Source: Kroppenstedtia guangzhouensis (GTDB lineage: Bacteria; Bacillota; Bacilli; Thermoactinomycetales; DSM-45169). Taken from it: DNA of 64,000 bases. The stretch is from NCBI RefSeq assembly GCF_014637345.1, contig NZ_BMEX01000008.1, forward strand, positions 62,001-126,000, read 5' to 3'. Position 1 is the stretch's first letter. Every line of letters begins with the position of its first letter. This document shows, one piece after another, positions 17,265 to 26,354 of this stretch. Below the pieces are notes generated by a model, which did not search any database, had not been told where the DNA came from, and was given only the letters and a program-made list of their open reading frames with translations. A program made the position numbers and the translations under genes.

Positions 17265-17678
17265 ATGAAAAAACCTTACAAAATTGCCGCCAAAGCCATC
17301 ATTTTCGACGGGGATCGCGTGCTGGTCCTGCGCAAGTCGAAAGCGGAACGAAGTGCGAAGGATACCCACGGATGGGACTTCCCCGGCGGGGGACTGGAAC
17401 CTTCCGAACCCCTGATGGAAGCGTTGTATCGGGAGGTTCAGGAAGAGACGGGCCTTTCCATTCGGGTGGTGGGTCCCGCTTACATCTATGATGATCTTCA
17501 GGAAGAGAAACACTTGATCATCATCAAGTTCGCCTGCAGGCAACCGGTTGGCGAAGTGAAGCTGAGTGCCGAACACGACAGCTTTCATTGGACCCGGATG
17601 GAGGAGCTGGACGAAGCTCCCTATCCCGAGTGGATGAAAGAGGAGATCCGTCGGGCTTATCGCATCTATATGGAGTGA
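17265..17678 (+). CDS. Nudix hydrolase
   Basis: Protein of 137 aa with a complete Nudix box: GGGLEPSEPLMEALYREVQE followed by ETGL, with the catalytic REVQEE. It hydrolyses a nucleoside diphosphate linked to another group; the substrate cannot be told from the sequence. The ATG at 17265 follows AAAGGGGG. Confidence 0.88.
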   Translation: MKKPYKIAAKAIIFDGDRVLVLRKSKAERSAKDTHGWDFPGGGLEPSEPLMEALYREVQEETGLSIRVVGPAYIYDDLQEEKHLIIIKFACRQPVGEVKLSAEHDSFHWTRMEELDEAPYPEWMKEEIRRAYRIYME

Positions 17679-17681
17679 TGG

Positions 17682-17712
17682 AAAAGGGCCGCCCCTTTTA
17701 TGGCGGCCTCTG
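17682..17712. terminator. Shared hairpin between convergent genes
   Basis: GGCCGCC-ccttttat-GGCGGCC with A and T runs on either side, between the Nudix gene (+) and the fRMsr gene (-). Confidence 0.55.
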
Positions 17713-17713
17713 C

Positions 17714-18211
17714 TTATGCCATTTTGGACCAATCGATGCATTCTTCCACGATCCGGGCCAGTTTTTCGAGACCGTCACGATCCACCTCATCGAAACGATC
17801 GGGAACGGGGCTGTCTACATCCAATACCCCGACAATGCCCCCCTCCACCTGCAGCGGGATCACGATTTCGGATTGCGATGCGGCGTCACAGGCGATATGG
17901 CCGGGGAATTGGCGAACGTCGGGCACAAGCTGAGTGGCTCTCTCCTGGACAGCGGTGCCGCAGACTCCCTTTCCGATGGGGATCCGGATACAGGCGGGCA
18001 ATCCTGAGAAAGGGCCCAGCAGAAGCTCCTCTCCCCGCAACAGGTAGAAGCCGGCCCAGTTCACTTCCTCCAAGGAATGGTACAAGAGGGAGGCCGTATT
18101 GGCCAGGTTGGCCACCCAATCCCGTTCATCGGCCAACAAACTCCTCGCTTGGCTCAACAGGTTCCGGTACTGTTCTTCTTTATTGCCTTCCACCCGTTTC
18201 AACTGAAACAT
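17714..18211 (-). CDS. GAF-domain free methionine-(R)-sulfoxide reductase
   Basis: Protein of 165 aa (YtsP/fRMsr family) reducing free Met-R-sulfoxide. The GAF domain carries the three family cysteines: ACIRIPIGKGVCGTAV and HIACDAASQSEIVIPL, followed by GVLDVDSP. The ATG at 18211 has GGAGGAA at 6 nt. Oxidative damage repair in the cytoplasm. Confidence 0.9.
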   Translation of the reverse strand: MFQLKRVEGNKEEQYRNLLSQARSLLADERDWVANLANTASLLYHSLEEVNWAGFYLLRGEELLLGPFSGLPACIRIPIGKGVCGTAVQERATQLVPDVRQFPGHIACDAASQSEIVIPLQVEGGIVGVLDVDSPVPDRFDEVDRDGLEKLARIVEECIDWSKMA

Positions 18212-18285
18212 CGTTATTCCTCCAACATCCATGGGAATTGATATTGCCGCACAACTTCTCTTCCCATTCTAACGGTCCCGTCCTT

Positions 18286-18316
18286 TTCTGACAAATGGGG
18301 GTGGAGGATGTTACAA
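18286..18316 (+). promoter_or_regulatory. Possible sigma-A promoter for the M29 peptidase
   Basis: CTGACA, 18 bp, TACAAT, upstream of the repeat at 18392 and the aminopeptidase gene. If used, the repeat would be in the 5' leader. Confidence 0.35.
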
Positions 18317-18391
18317 TGAATAGCGGAAAAAAGAGATCTGCTTCATTGTGTCGTCTCCATGGACTAAAGGGCACAAAATCATACAGCTCAA

Positions 18392-18518
18392 AAGTGTTGT
18401 GAAAGAGTTGTCACAGGGAGGGTTGGGTGTCACATGGAGCGTCTTTGCTCGTTGGAACCAATAAAGCGGAATATGAAACCCAATCCCGACCCGGCTCGAA
18501 AAAGAACTATATCACAGG
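18392..18518. repeat. Repeat family A, copy
   Basis: About 127 bp. GTTGTGAAAGAGTTGTCACAG, then GGAGGGTTGGGTGTCACATG, ending CCCAATCCCGACCCGGCTCG and ATATCACAGG. One end lies just before the M29 peptidase start, so the copy forms part of its leader. Confidence 0.75.
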
Positions 18519-18535
18519 ATAAAGGGGTTTTAGCT

Positions 18536-19648
18536 ATGCGAGATCCACGTGTCAATGAATTGGCCCGTTTGTTGGTCACCCACTCCATGAAAGTAAAACC
18601 GGGGGAGAATGTTCTGATCGATCTGTTCGGAGAGCGGGAAGAGCTCGCTCGGGCCTTGATCGCCGAGGTGTATCGCGCGGGAGGGTTCCCTTTCTACCAG
18701 GTGAACCGCGATGCGCTGTTGCGGGCACAGCTTTTGGAAACCACCGAGGAACATATGGAGTTGTTGGCCAGATTTGACTATGAACGGATGAAAGCGATGG
18801 ATTGTTATGTAGCCATCCGTGGGCGGGAGAATATCAACGAATTGGCGGATGTTCCTTCGGATCGGATGAAAATCTATGTTGAGCGTTACAACAGTCTGGT
18901 CCATGAAGAACGTGTCAACAACACCCGGTGGGTGGTCCTGCGCTACCCCAATCCGTCTATGGCTCAGCTGGCGGGGACCAGCACCGAAGCCTTTGAGGAC
19001 TTTTTCTTCAATGTATGCACTGTGGATTATCAGCGGATGGGAGAAGGAATGAAGCTCCTGGTGGAACGGATGGAGAAGACGGACCGGGTTCATATCAAGG
19101 GGCCCGGCACGGATCTCACCTTCTCGATTAAAGGACTGCCGGCGATCCCGTGTTCCGGGGAGGTCAATATCCCCGACGGGGAAGTTTTTACTGCTCCGGT
19201 TCGCAATTCCGTCAATGGAGTTCTCACCTACAATACCGCCACCGTCTATCAAGGAACCAAGTTTGATCAAATCCGCTTCGAGTTCAAAGAGGGTAAAATT
19301 GTGAAGGCCACCGCCAATGAGACGGAGAAGCTGAACAAAATCCTGGATACCGACGAAGGAGCCCGTTACATCGGGGAATTCAGTCTGGGACTCAACCCTT
19401 ACATCCAACATCCCATGCTGGACACACTGTTCGACGAAAAAATCAACGGCAGCTTCCATTTCACTCCCGGCAAGGCTTACGAGGAGTGTAATAACGGTAA
19501 TAAATCCGCCATCCACTGGGATATTGTCAACATCCAGCGCTCCGACTACGGCGGGGGGGAGATCTATTTCGATGGGGAATTGATCCGCAAAGACGGCCTC
19601 TTCGTCGTTCCCGACCTGGAACCCCTCAATCCGGAAAACCTGAAATGA
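18536..19648 (+). CDS. M29-family metal-dependent aminopeptidase
   Basis: Protein of 370 aa (AmpS / thermophilic aminopeptidase family), a cytosolic enzyme releasing N-terminal residues. Metal-ligand regions are visible: SGEVNIPDGEVFTAP (Glu), GEFSLGLNPYI (Glu), FHFTPGKAYEE and AIHWDIV (His, Asp). The ATG at 18536 follows AAAGGGG; in-frame codons further upstream belong to the repeat. Confidence 0.9.
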   Translation: MRDPRVNELARLLVTHSMKVKPGENVLIDLFGEREELARALIAEVYRAGGFPFYQVNRDALLRAQLLETTEEHMELLARFDYERMKAMDCYVAIRGRENINELADVPSDRMKIYVERYNSLVHEERVNNTRWVVLRYPNPSMAQLAGTSTEAFEDFFFNVCTVDYQRMGEGMKLLVERMEKTDRVHIKGPGTDLTFSIKGLPAIPCSGEVNIPDGEVFTAPVRNSVNGVLTYNTATVYQGTKFDQIRFEFKEGKIVKATANETEKLNKILDTDEGARYIGEFSLGLNPYIQHPMLDTLFDEKINGSFHFTPGKAYEECNNGNKSAIHWDIVNIQRSDYGGGEIYFDGELIRKDGLFVVPDLEPLNPENLK

Positions 19649-19656
19649 TGCCAGAG

Positions 19657-19687
19657 AGAGTCCTCGAAGAAGAGGGCTCTATTTTTT
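19657..19687 (+). terminator. Terminator after the M29 peptidase
   Basis: AGAGTCCTC-gaagaa-GAGGGCTCT then ATTTTTT. Confidence 0.85.
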
Positions 19688-19783
19688 GGTGGAACGAATA
19701 GGCCAAAACAGGCATGTTGATCGGCAACACACCTCTCTCTTTTTACGCTCATTTTCTGGGTAATCGATGGCCTGTTTTTTCTT

Positions 19784-19802
19784 TTCGGAAGGATATTCCG
19801 AA
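19784..19802. promoter_or_regulatory. Palindrome upstream of the thermolysin-like protease
   Basis: TTCGGAA-ggata-TTCCGAA, a perfect 7-bp dyad about 80 bp before the start codon. It may be an operator; the regulator is unknown. Confidence 0.35.
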
Positions 19803-19879
19803 AGTTTAAAGAAATGGATAAAGGGTGGCTTGAAGGTCATGCAAACCTCAAAAAATAATGACAGGGAGAGGAATCCGGA

Positions 19880-21580
19880 ATGAAGAAGCTGGTATTCACG
19901 CTGTTGCTGGCGGCTGCACTGATGACGGGAACGGCTTCGGAATGGACAGCAGCTGTACACGCCGACGGAAGTGAGTCGGTCAAACAATTTCAGAAGTACA
20001 GCAATGGAAAATGGCGGGCAAGGGTGGATCGGGAAGGGACTCCTGTTTTTGTCACCGGCGTGTTGAGCGACATAGGAGAGGTCGATACGAAAGAGGAAGC
20101 TCTCCGGTTTCTGGAAAAACATCGGGAATATTTCCATGTGAACCGACCGTCACGGGATCTGAAGCTGGAAAAAACGGAAAAGGACAAGCTGGGGATGAAG
20201 CACTTCCGTTTCCGGCAGATGAAAGAAGGATTTCCTGTGGAAGGATCTGTCCTGACCGTACATACGGATAAAAAAGGCGCAGTCCGGACGGTGAACGGTC
20301 AGATCGATCAGAAAACAGACGACCAGAGTCTGAATACCCGGGTGGCGATTTCCAGGAAAGCTGCTGTGAAAGTCGCAAAAGAAGCCGTAAGTGCTCCGGA
20401 GCATCTTTTTGAAGAACCGGTGACGGAACAGGTGGTCTATCCTTCCGGTGGGAAAGGCATTCTCACCTACAAAGTGAATCTCAATTTCCTCGGCAAAGAG
20501 CCGGGCAACTGGTTTGTCTATGTGGATGCCAAAACGGGGAAAGTCATCGATAAGTATAATGCGATCATGGATGCCGATGAACTGAAGCATGCCACAGGTG
20601 TCGGTGTCGGAGTAAAAGGAACCCGGCGCAAGCTGAATTTGGCCAAGGATCACAGCGACAGAGGATCCATCTTTTATCTCAGGGATATCACGCGGCGCCC
20701 CCGGATGCAGGATATCCTGACCTATGACTTCAAAAACCGGTGGGACTCCCGAACCCACCCGTTGCCGGGAGTGTTGTTTCAGAATAAGAGTGCTTCCTGG
20801 AAAGATGACTACCACCGGGCAGCAGTGGATGCCCACTATAATTCCGAGAGGGTCTATGAGTATTTTCTCCGGGAGCACGACCGGAACTCCATCGACGGTA
20901 AAGGGATGGCTATCGTCTCCACGGTTCATTACGGGGAAGATTACAACAACGCATTCTGGAATGGAAAACAAATGACTTATGGGGACGGGGATGGCAGTTA
21001 CTTTATTCCCCTGTCAGCGGGATTGGATGTGGCTGCCCATGAAATGACCCATGGAGTGACCACCCACTCTGCCGGCTTGGTATACCGAAATCAACCCGGC
21101 GCTCTCAATGAAGCCTTCTCCGACATCTTTGGCGCGCTGGTGGACGAAGCCAACTGGGAGATCGGGGAGGAGGTCATGGCCCCCGAGGCCATCGCTTCCG
21201 GGCGCACCTCCCTCCGCAGTCTGGAGAATCCGGGTAAATTCCAGGTGAAAGAAGAATATTGGCCCTATGGGGACGGATCGGGCAAATACCCCTCTCATAT
21301 GGATGAATTCTATGATTTGCCCCTCCATTTGGATAACGGAGGCGTCCACGTGAACTCCTCCATTATTAATCATGGCGCCTATCTTGCCGGGGAGAAAATC
21401 GGAAAACAGACGCTGGGACAAATCTATTACCGGGCGCTTACCGTTTATCTGACCCCGATGTCCGATTTCAAGGATGCGCGGTATGCGGTGATTCAATCGG
21501 CCACTGACCTTTACGGGGAAGGAAGTGCCGAGGTGAAAGCTGTGACTGATGCTTTTAACGCCGTGGGCATCACCCCGTGA
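19880..21580 (+). CDS. M4-family (thermolysin/bacillolysin) secreted neutral protease
   Basis: Precursor of 566 aa: a signal peptide (MKKLVFTLLLAAALMTGTAS), an FTP/PepSY propeptide to about residue 240, then the M4 catalytic domain. Zinc motif HEMTH sits in DVAAHEMTHGVTTHSAGLVY, the third ligand Glu in NEAFSDIFG, and the active-site His in GGVHVNSSIINH. The ATG follows GGGAGAGG. It is secreted and calcium- and zinc-dependent by family. Full length, no sign of damage. Confidence 0.95.
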   Translation: MKKLVFTLLLAAALMTGTASEWTAAVHADGSESVKQFQKYSNGKWRARVDREGTPVFVTGVLSDIGEVDTKEEALRFLEKHREYFHVNRPSRDLKLEKTEKDKLGMKHFRFRQMKEGFPVEGSVLTVHTDKKGAVRTVNGQIDQKTDDQSLNTRVAISRKAAVKVAKEAVSAPEHLFEEPVTEQVVYPSGGKGILTYKVNLNFLGKEPGNWFVYVDAKTGKVIDKYNAIMDADELKHATGVGVGVKGTRRKLNLAKDHSDRGSIFYLRDITRRPRMQDILTYDFKNRWDSRTHPLPGVLFQNKSASWKDDYHRAAVDAHYNSERVYEYFLREHDRNSIDGKGMAIVSTVHYGEDYNNAFWNGKQMTYGDGDGSYFIPLSAGLDVAAHEMTHGVTTHSAGLVYRNQPGALNEAFSDIFGALVDEANWEIGEEVMAPEAIASGRTSLRSLENPGKFQVKEEYWPYGDGSGKYPSHMDEFYDLPLHLDNGGVHVNSSIINHGAYLAGEKIGKQTLGQIYYRALTVYLTPMSDFKDARYAVIQSATDLYGEGSAEVKAVTDAFNAVGITP

Positions 21581-21663
21581 CTATCATGAACACCAGGTCT
21601 GTTGATTCATCAGGAAATGGGGGGACCTTTCGCTTCCACGCTTGCTCCGCACGTGAAGCTGAA

Positions 21664-21801
21664 GCTAGTGGGGTCTCTTGCCAAAAACGCATAGCGAGAC
21701 CTGGGAGCGAAAGCGAGCTAGGCGAGACTTGTGCTCTCCTGAGTGCATAGCGAGACCTGGGAGCGAAACGAGCTAGGCGAGACTTGTACTTTTCTGAGTG
21801 C
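21664..21801 (-). repeat. Repeat family B, two tandem units
   Basis: Two head-to-tail units of about 56 bp (21689-21744 and 21745-21799), each reading GCATAGCGAGACCTGGGAGCG...GAGCTAGGCGAGACTTGT. The block is a close, inverted match to 52411-52497. Confidence 0.75.
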
Positions 21802-21844
21802 AAAGGTAAATCCCTCCGCCTCTGTTTCCTATCTGAAAAAAATT

Positions 21845-21957
21845 ATTCACAGGGAGGGTTGGGTTTCACATGGAGTGATTTTGGCAGTCAGAACAGAAAA
21901 GGTGATGTGAGGCCCAATCCCGACCGTCCAAGAACGTATTAATCACAACACTTCTGG
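21845..21957. repeat. Repeat family A, copy
   Basis: TTCACAGGGAGGGTTGGGTT to AATCACAACACTTCTGGA, with the internal TTTCACATGGAGTGATTTTGG block shared with other copies. No gene is present between the protease and 22141; this region is repeats plus a terminator. Confidence 0.75.
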
Positions 21958-21985
21958 ACGATGGATCGACACGCCTGCATTAAAC

Positions 21986-22026
21986 AAACACCCGCTGACA
22001 TAAGAACGTCTGCGGGTGTTTCTCTT
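21986..22026. terminator. Terminator, probably bidirectional
   Basis: AAACACCCGC, 16-nt loop, GCGGGTGTTT, then CTCTTT. Confidence 0.75.
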
Positions 22027-22140
22027 TGGAATCAGGTCCTTCCAAGGATCATGGGGAGCCACATTCCGTTTTAGGAAAGCTTCATCACTTTCCGGCATAG
22101 AAATCAAGGGAACAACTAGTCCCGGAGAGGAGGTCTTTTT

Positions 22141-22398
22141 TTGCGAAAGTGGGGAAAACGTCTGCTGACTGTGGCGGGAACAGGACTGTTCGCGGGATGG
22201 GTGTTCGGGTTGAATGTGGTTCCGGACCGGGTTGCCGTAGAAGAGAGGGATCAGGTACAATGGGTTCCTTTGCCCTCAGGCATGTACTGGTTGGAAGTGA
22301 TCGGTTTCGCCGTCTGGGCCGCCATGCTGGTCACCTTGCTTTCGGCAGCGGTGATGGGGTTCGCCCGACTTCTTCGTGCCGGAAGGAACCGTAAATAA
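22141..22398 (+). CDS. Small membrane protein, unknown function
   Basis: Protein of 85 aa from a TTG start with GGAGAGGAGG at about 7 nt. It has two hydrophobic segments (residues ~8-26 and ~52-75), a short loop EERDQVQWVPLPSGMYWLE between them, and a basic C-terminus RLLRAGRNRK. The strong ribosome site and a following terminator support a real gene. I recognise no family. Confidence 0.65.
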   Translation: MRKWGKRLLTVAGTGLFAGWVFGLNVVPDRVAVEERDQVQWVPLPSGMYWLEVIGFAVWAAMLVTLLSAAVMGFARLLRAGRNRK

Positions 22399-22437
22399 TC
22401 GACCAACCTGTGGTTGGTTGCAGGCTGGTCGATTATT
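22394..22437. terminator. Bidirectional terminator between convergent genes
   Basis: AATAATCGACCA pairs perfectly with TGGTCGATTATT around a 20-nt loop. It serves the small membrane gene (+) and the alanine symporter (-). Confidence 0.8.
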
Positions 22438-22442
22438 CGGAA

Positions 22443-23825
22443 TCACCCGGTCTGCTTTGCTTTTTGACTCTGTTCTTTCAGCATGATCTTTCGGAAGTCC
22501 TTGGTCTCCGAGACGACCACGCCTGACAGGAGCAGAAGACCGACTAGGTTGGGCAGGGCCATCAAGGCGTTCATGGTGTCGGAGAGATCCCAGACCAGTT
22601 TGATCTCTTGCATCGCCCCGACGAACACAACCAGGACGAAGAAAATCCGGTAATAGAGCGAGGACTTGTCACCGAACAAGTAGGTGAAACACTTTTCGCC
22701 GTAGTAGGACCATCCGAGAATGGTGGAATAGGCAAACAGAATCAATCCGATGGAGACGGTCCAATTGCCGATGACGGGCAATACGTTGTCGAAGGCAGCC
22801 ATGGTGATTTGAGCCCCTTCCAGGTTTGGGTCTGCGTAGGTACCGCTCATGACAATGGTCAGTCCCGTGATGGAGCAGACGACAATCGTGTCCAGAAATG
22901 TCCCGGTCATGGAGACGAGAGCCTGGCGGCCGGGATGATCTGTTTTTGCCGCAGCGGCAGCGATCGGGGCCGATCCGAGGCCGGCCTCGTTGGAAAAGAG
23001 ACCTCTGGCAACTCCCATCTTGATCACTTGGCCGAGGAGCCCGCCGGCGACGGCCTCGCCGGTGAAGGCGTCGGACAGAATGAGAGTAAGAGTGCCGGGA
23101 ATCTTGTCAAGATTGAGGAAGATGATCACGAGTCCGCCCAGGATATAGAAAACAGCCATAAAGGGAACGAGGTAGGAAGTCACCCGGCCGATGGACTTAA
23201 TTCCGCCCAACAGCACCAATCCGGTGAACACCGTCAGAACCAATCCGGTCACCCAGGTAGGAATCGCGTCCCCGGAAAGTTGGCTGATTGACCCGGCTAC
23301 AGAGTGGGACTGGGTCATGTTGCCGATTCCAAAGGCGGCGATCGAGCCGAACAGGGCAAACAGGACAGCCAACCATTTCCAGCCCAAGCCACGCTCGATA
23401 TAGTACATCGGACCGCCGGAGATCTGCCCTTTTTCATTTGTGATACGATATTTAACGGCCAGAATCGCCTCGGCGTATTTGGTAGCCATTCCAAAGAGGG
23501 CCGTGATCCACATCCAGAAGACTGCTCCCGGCCCTCCGGTGGCCACTGCCGTAGCCACCCCGGCGATGTTTCCGGTTCCGATGGTGGCGGCCAAAGCGGT
23601 CATCAGGGACTGAAAGTGGGAGATATCCCCTTTCGATTTTTGATCCTGATGCGGGCTGAAGGCCAGCTTCAGCGCATAGGGAAGGGTCCGAATCTGCAGG
23701 AATCCCAACCTCAGACTGAGGAAGATCCCTGTTCCCACAAGCAGGACCAAGGTCGGCCACCCCCAGACAAAGCCGTTCACGGTACCAATCCAATCCAGCA
23801 GTGTTTTTTCAATACTTGTCCACAA
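22443..23825 (-). CDS. Sodium:alanine/amino acid symporter (AGCS family)
   Basis: Membrane protein of 460 aa with about 10-11 hydrophobic segments. Family signatures include GTGNIAGVATAVATGGPGAVFWMW and GGPMYYIERGLGWKWLAVLF, then FSNEAGLGSAPIAAA. It imports alanine or glycine with Na+. The first codons (MWTSIEKTLLDWIG) fit the family start. It is a single gene, convergent with 22141. Confidence 0.93.
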   Translation of the reverse strand: MWTSIEKTLLDWIGTVNGFVWGWPTLVLLVGTGIFLSLRLGFLQIRTLPYALKLAFSPHQDQKSKGDISHFQSLMTALAATIGTGNIAGVATAVATGGPGAVFWMWITALFGMATKYAEAILAVKYRITNEKGQISGGPMYYIERGLGWKWLAVLFALFGSIAAFGIGNMTQSHSVAGSISQLSGDAIPTWVTGLVLTVFTGLVLLGGIKSIGRVTSYLVPFMAVFYILGGLVIIFLNLDKIPGTLTLILSDAFTGEAVAGGLLGQVIKMGVARGLFSNEAGLGSAPIAAAAAKTDHPGRQALVSMTGTFLDTIVVCSITGLTIVMSGTYADPNLEGAQITMAAFDNVLPVIGNWTVSIGLILFAYSTILGWSYYGEKCFTYLFGDKSSLYYRIFFVLVVFVGAMQEIKLVWDLSDTMNALMALPNLVGLLLLSGVVVSETKDFRKIMLKEQSQKAKQTG

Positions 23826-24026
23826 ATTGAATCACCTCTCTCGATAGGGTGGAATATATAAACCAAAGTTATGAGTGATAATCGATTCGACGTAATTTGA
23901 TGTATTCCCTCTTTCCCACTCAGGTGAATGTTTCCAATCATCCGGTAAAAGAAGGGATTTAAGGTTAAAGCATGGAATCTAGTGGTGTATAAAGGGCAGC
24001 ACCTATACCAATCGGGGGTGAATTTT

Positions 24027-24284
24027 GTGAAGGCCACAGGGATTGTGCGAAAGGTGGACGAACTCGGTCGGATCGTATTGCCGGTGGAGTTGAGACGGAC
24101 GATGGATATTGACGTAAGAGATCCCCTTGAAATCTATGTCGACGGATCCACAGTGATTCTGAAGAAGTACAGTCCATCCTGCATCTTTTGTGGGAGTGTG
24201 GAGAACGTTCTGCAATACCGCAGCAGAAATGTCTGTGAAGACTGTTTGCGGCAATTGGCCTCTTCCTTGGAGGAACACTCCTGA
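24027..24284 (+). CDS. AbrB/Abh-like transition-state regulator with C-terminal zinc ribbon
   Basis: Protein of 85 aa. Residues 1-50 are a SpoVT-AbrB swapped-hairpin DNA-binding domain (KATGIVRKVDELGRIVLPVE, LRRTMDI, LEIYVDGSTVILKKY). The AbrB tail is replaced by CIFCGSVENVLQYRSRNVCEDC, a CxxC-CxxC pair likely to bind zinc. The GTG at 24027 with GGGGGTG upstream gives the family N-terminus. It is a DNA-binding regulator, targets unknown. Confidence 0.88.
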   Translation: MKATGIVRKVDELGRIVLPVELRRTMDIDVRDPLEIYVDGSTVILKKYSPSCIFCGSVENVLQYRSRNVCEDCLRQLASSLEEHS

Positions 24285-24333
24285 TCTTTCATCGGGCAGT
24301 CGTTGGTCACAGACAAAGGGAATTGAAAGGACG

Positions 24334-24362
24334 GGGGAAGCCGTCAGGGCTTCCTTCTTTTG
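24334..24362 (+). terminator. Terminator after the AbrB-like gene
   Basis: GGAAGCC-gtca-GGGCTTCC then TTCTTTTG. Confidence 0.8.
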
Positions 24363-24423
24363 TTGCGGCGGCTTTCTATTGGTATACTTAAGGGGATCAC
24401 CCGATACAGAAAGGAGTTTATTC

Positions 24424-25479
24424 ATGGAACCATCCAACCCCGTCGATGCCATCATCGATCATTTGGTTCGTCTGGTTCGCATCCCCAGTCCGACGGGTCA
24501 TACCGAGGAGGCGATCCGATTTCTGAGAGGAAAACTGTCTCCTTATGAAGGGCGGATTTCATTGAGTCAAGCGGCAAAGGGAGGTCTGCTAGTCACTCTC
24601 AAGGGGGAAGATCATCAGATTCACCGCTTCCTGACCGCCCATGTGGACACTCTCGGTGCGATGGTTAAGGAGATCAAACCCAACGGGCGGCTTCAACTCA
24701 CCAATATCGGCGGATTTACCTGGAACTCTGTGGAAGGAAATTATTGTACAGTGCAGACCCGTTCCCGAGGGAAGGTGACGGGAACGATTCTGGCCACCCA
24801 CACATCCGTTCACGTCTACGAAGATGCCAGGAAGCAGGAACGGAAGCAGGAAAATATGGAGGTCCGCCTGGATGCCAAGGTACATAATGCGGAAGAGGTT
24901 CGGGAGCTGGGCATTGAAGTCGGGGATTTTGTTTCTTTTGACCCCCGGATCGAAGTGACAGAAAGCGGATTTATCAAGGGACGGCACATGGATGACAAAG
25001 CCAGCGCCGCCATTCTGCTGGAATTGATCATCCAAGTGGTGGAACAGAGGCTTCGGCTGCCCCACACCACTCATGTTTATTTCAGCACCTATGAAGAGGT
25101 GGGGTTCGGGGCCAACTCCAATATCCCGGACCGGGTACGGGAATACTTGGCCGTCGATATGGGGGCGATCGGGGAGGGGCAGGCCACCGATGAATTCTGC
25201 GTCTCCATCTGTGCCAAAGATTCCAGCGGACCTTATCATTACGGTCTGCGGAAAAAACTGACGGAGCTGGCGGAGAGGGAAGGAATTTATCATCGGGTGG
25301 ACATCTACCCCCATTACGGCTCTGACGCCAGTGCGGCCGTACGGGCAGGATACGACCTGATCCACGGACTGATCGGTCCCGGAGTGGATGCCTCCCATGC
25401 ATTTGAGCGTACCCATCGGGATGCATTGGAGAACACATATCGGCTGCTTTACCGTTATATCCAAACCACGTCCCTCTAG
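24424..25479 (+). CDS. M42-family metallopeptidase (glutamyl aminopeptidase/endoglucanase-type)
   Basis: Protein of 351 aa. The M20/M42 fold shows AHVDTLGAMV (first metal ligands), GRHMDDKASAAILLE (bridging Asp), STYEEVGFGAN (catalytic Glu pair), AVDMGAIG and SHAFERTH (last His). The ATG at 24424 has AAGGAG at 7 nt. The TAG stop lies at the first bases of a family A repeat. Confidence 0.9.
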   Translation: MEPSNPVDAIIDHLVRLVRIPSPTGHTEEAIRFLRGKLSPYEGRISLSQAAKGGLLVTLKGEDHQIHRFLTAHVDTLGAMVKEIKPNGRLQLTNIGGFTWNSVEGNYCTVQTRSRGKVTGTILATHTSVHVYEDARKQERKQENMEVRLDAKVHNAEEVRELGIEVGDFVSFDPRIEVTESGFIKGRHMDDKASAAILLELIIQVVEQRLRLPHTTHVYFSTYEEVGFGANSNIPDRVREYLAVDMGAIGEGQATDEFCVSICAKDSSGPYHYGLRKKLTELAEREGIYHRVDIYPHYGSDASAAVRAGYDLIHGLIGPGVDASHAFERTHRDALENTYRLLYRYIQTTSL

Positions 25480-25613
25480 AAGCGTTGTGACTCAGTGTTG
25501 GCCGGGTCGGTCGGGATTGGGTTTCACATGACCTTTTCGTTGTTCTTTGGATCCAAAATCACTCCATGTGAAACCCAACCCTCCCTCTGCGTGGCTTTTT
25601 CGCAACGCTTCTA
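25477..25613. repeat. Repeat family A, full copy
   Basis: TAGAAGCGTTGTGACTCAGT to TTTTTCGCAACGCTTCTA. The two ends are inverted repeats, with a second internal pair GGGTTTCACATG / CATGTGAAACCC. The first three bases are the stop codon of the M42 gene. Confidence 0.85.
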
Positions 25614-25645
25614 AGTTACCCGAGGGAAGCAAACAGGAGGATCCC

Positions 25646-26128
25646 ATGTCAGAATTGTTCCAAGCCTTGAAGGAGATTACAGAAACGGGAACACAAGAGG
25701 AGCAAGAGATTTTACGGCTGGCGGTTCAAGCTGTCAGACAAAAACGGGAGCGGGGGAGTGCCTATCCTTCCGGATTTCTCGGCCTGTCCGGAGAATTCAC
25801 GGAGGAAGGGACTTACCGTTTTCACATCCGGATCACTCCCTATATGTTGAACCGGGGCGGAATTGTCCACGGTGGAATCACTGCCACCTTGGCCGATTCC
25901 ACTATGGGCTCCTTGATCAACAAAAGCCTTCCGGAAGGGAAGGCTGCGGTGACGGTGGAGATGAAGGTGAACTATTTGGAGGCGGGCACCGGGCAGGAAT
26001 TAATCTCTGAAGCCCGCTTGATCCGCCTCGGACGGACCCTGGCGTTTGCCGACTGCAAGGTGGAAAACGAGAGGGGAAAACAAATCGTTCATGCTACTGC
26101 AACCTTTGCCATTATCGACTTGCCTTGA
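25646..26128 (+). CDS. PaaI-family hotdog thioesterase (paralogue of 16750)
   Basis: Protein of 160 aa with a helical N-terminus (residues 1-40) and the hotdog motif IVHGGITATLADSTMGSLIN. The ATG at 25646 has AGGAGG at 6 nt; in-frame codons upstream are repeat sequence. Likely an acyl-CoA thioesterase; the substrate is unknown. Confidence 0.85.
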   Translation: MSELFQALKEITETGTQEEQEILRLAVQAVRQKRERGSAYPSGFLGLSGEFTEEGTYRFHIRITPYMLNRGGIVHGGITATLADSTMGSLINKSLPEGKAAVTVEMKVNYLEAGTGQELISEARLIRLGRTLAFADCKVENERGKQIVHATATFAIIDLP

Positions 26129-26289
26129 CAATGGCAAAGGTCAGGGGCGCGGAAAAAGGGTGGGCTTTGGAGAGGTTCATTGAGACTCCACTCTATAAAA
26201 AACGCGGGATACAGATCGTTCCGGACTTCTACGTTAGAGTTGAATGTTTCGATTCCAATGATTCTGACTATGAATTTGTTGCAGAAGAA

Positions 26290-26332
26290 AGTAAACCCAG
26301 CTTGCCGATGAAGCTCGGAAAGCCGGGTTCCT
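26290..26332 (-). terminator. Terminator for the gene at 26355-26720
   Basis: Minus strand AACCCGGCTT, loop, AAGCTGGGTT (one G-U pair), followed by TACTTTCTT. The short plus-strand ORF across here is not convincing. Confidence 0.6.
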
Positions 26333-26354
26333 TTGCTTCTGAGATGAGGTGATG

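Noticed and set aside
18530-19516. Minus-strand frame opposite the M29 peptidase
   Set aside because: Complement of a well-supported enzyme gene; no recognisable domain.
21570-21803. Minus-strand frame in the 21.7-kb interval
   Set aside because: Made entirely of the tandem repeat B units; the amino acid repetition follows the DNA repeats.
26125-26352. Short plus-strand frame after the thioesterase
   Set aside because: No ribosome site, overlaps a terminator for the convergent gene, and no protein-like features.
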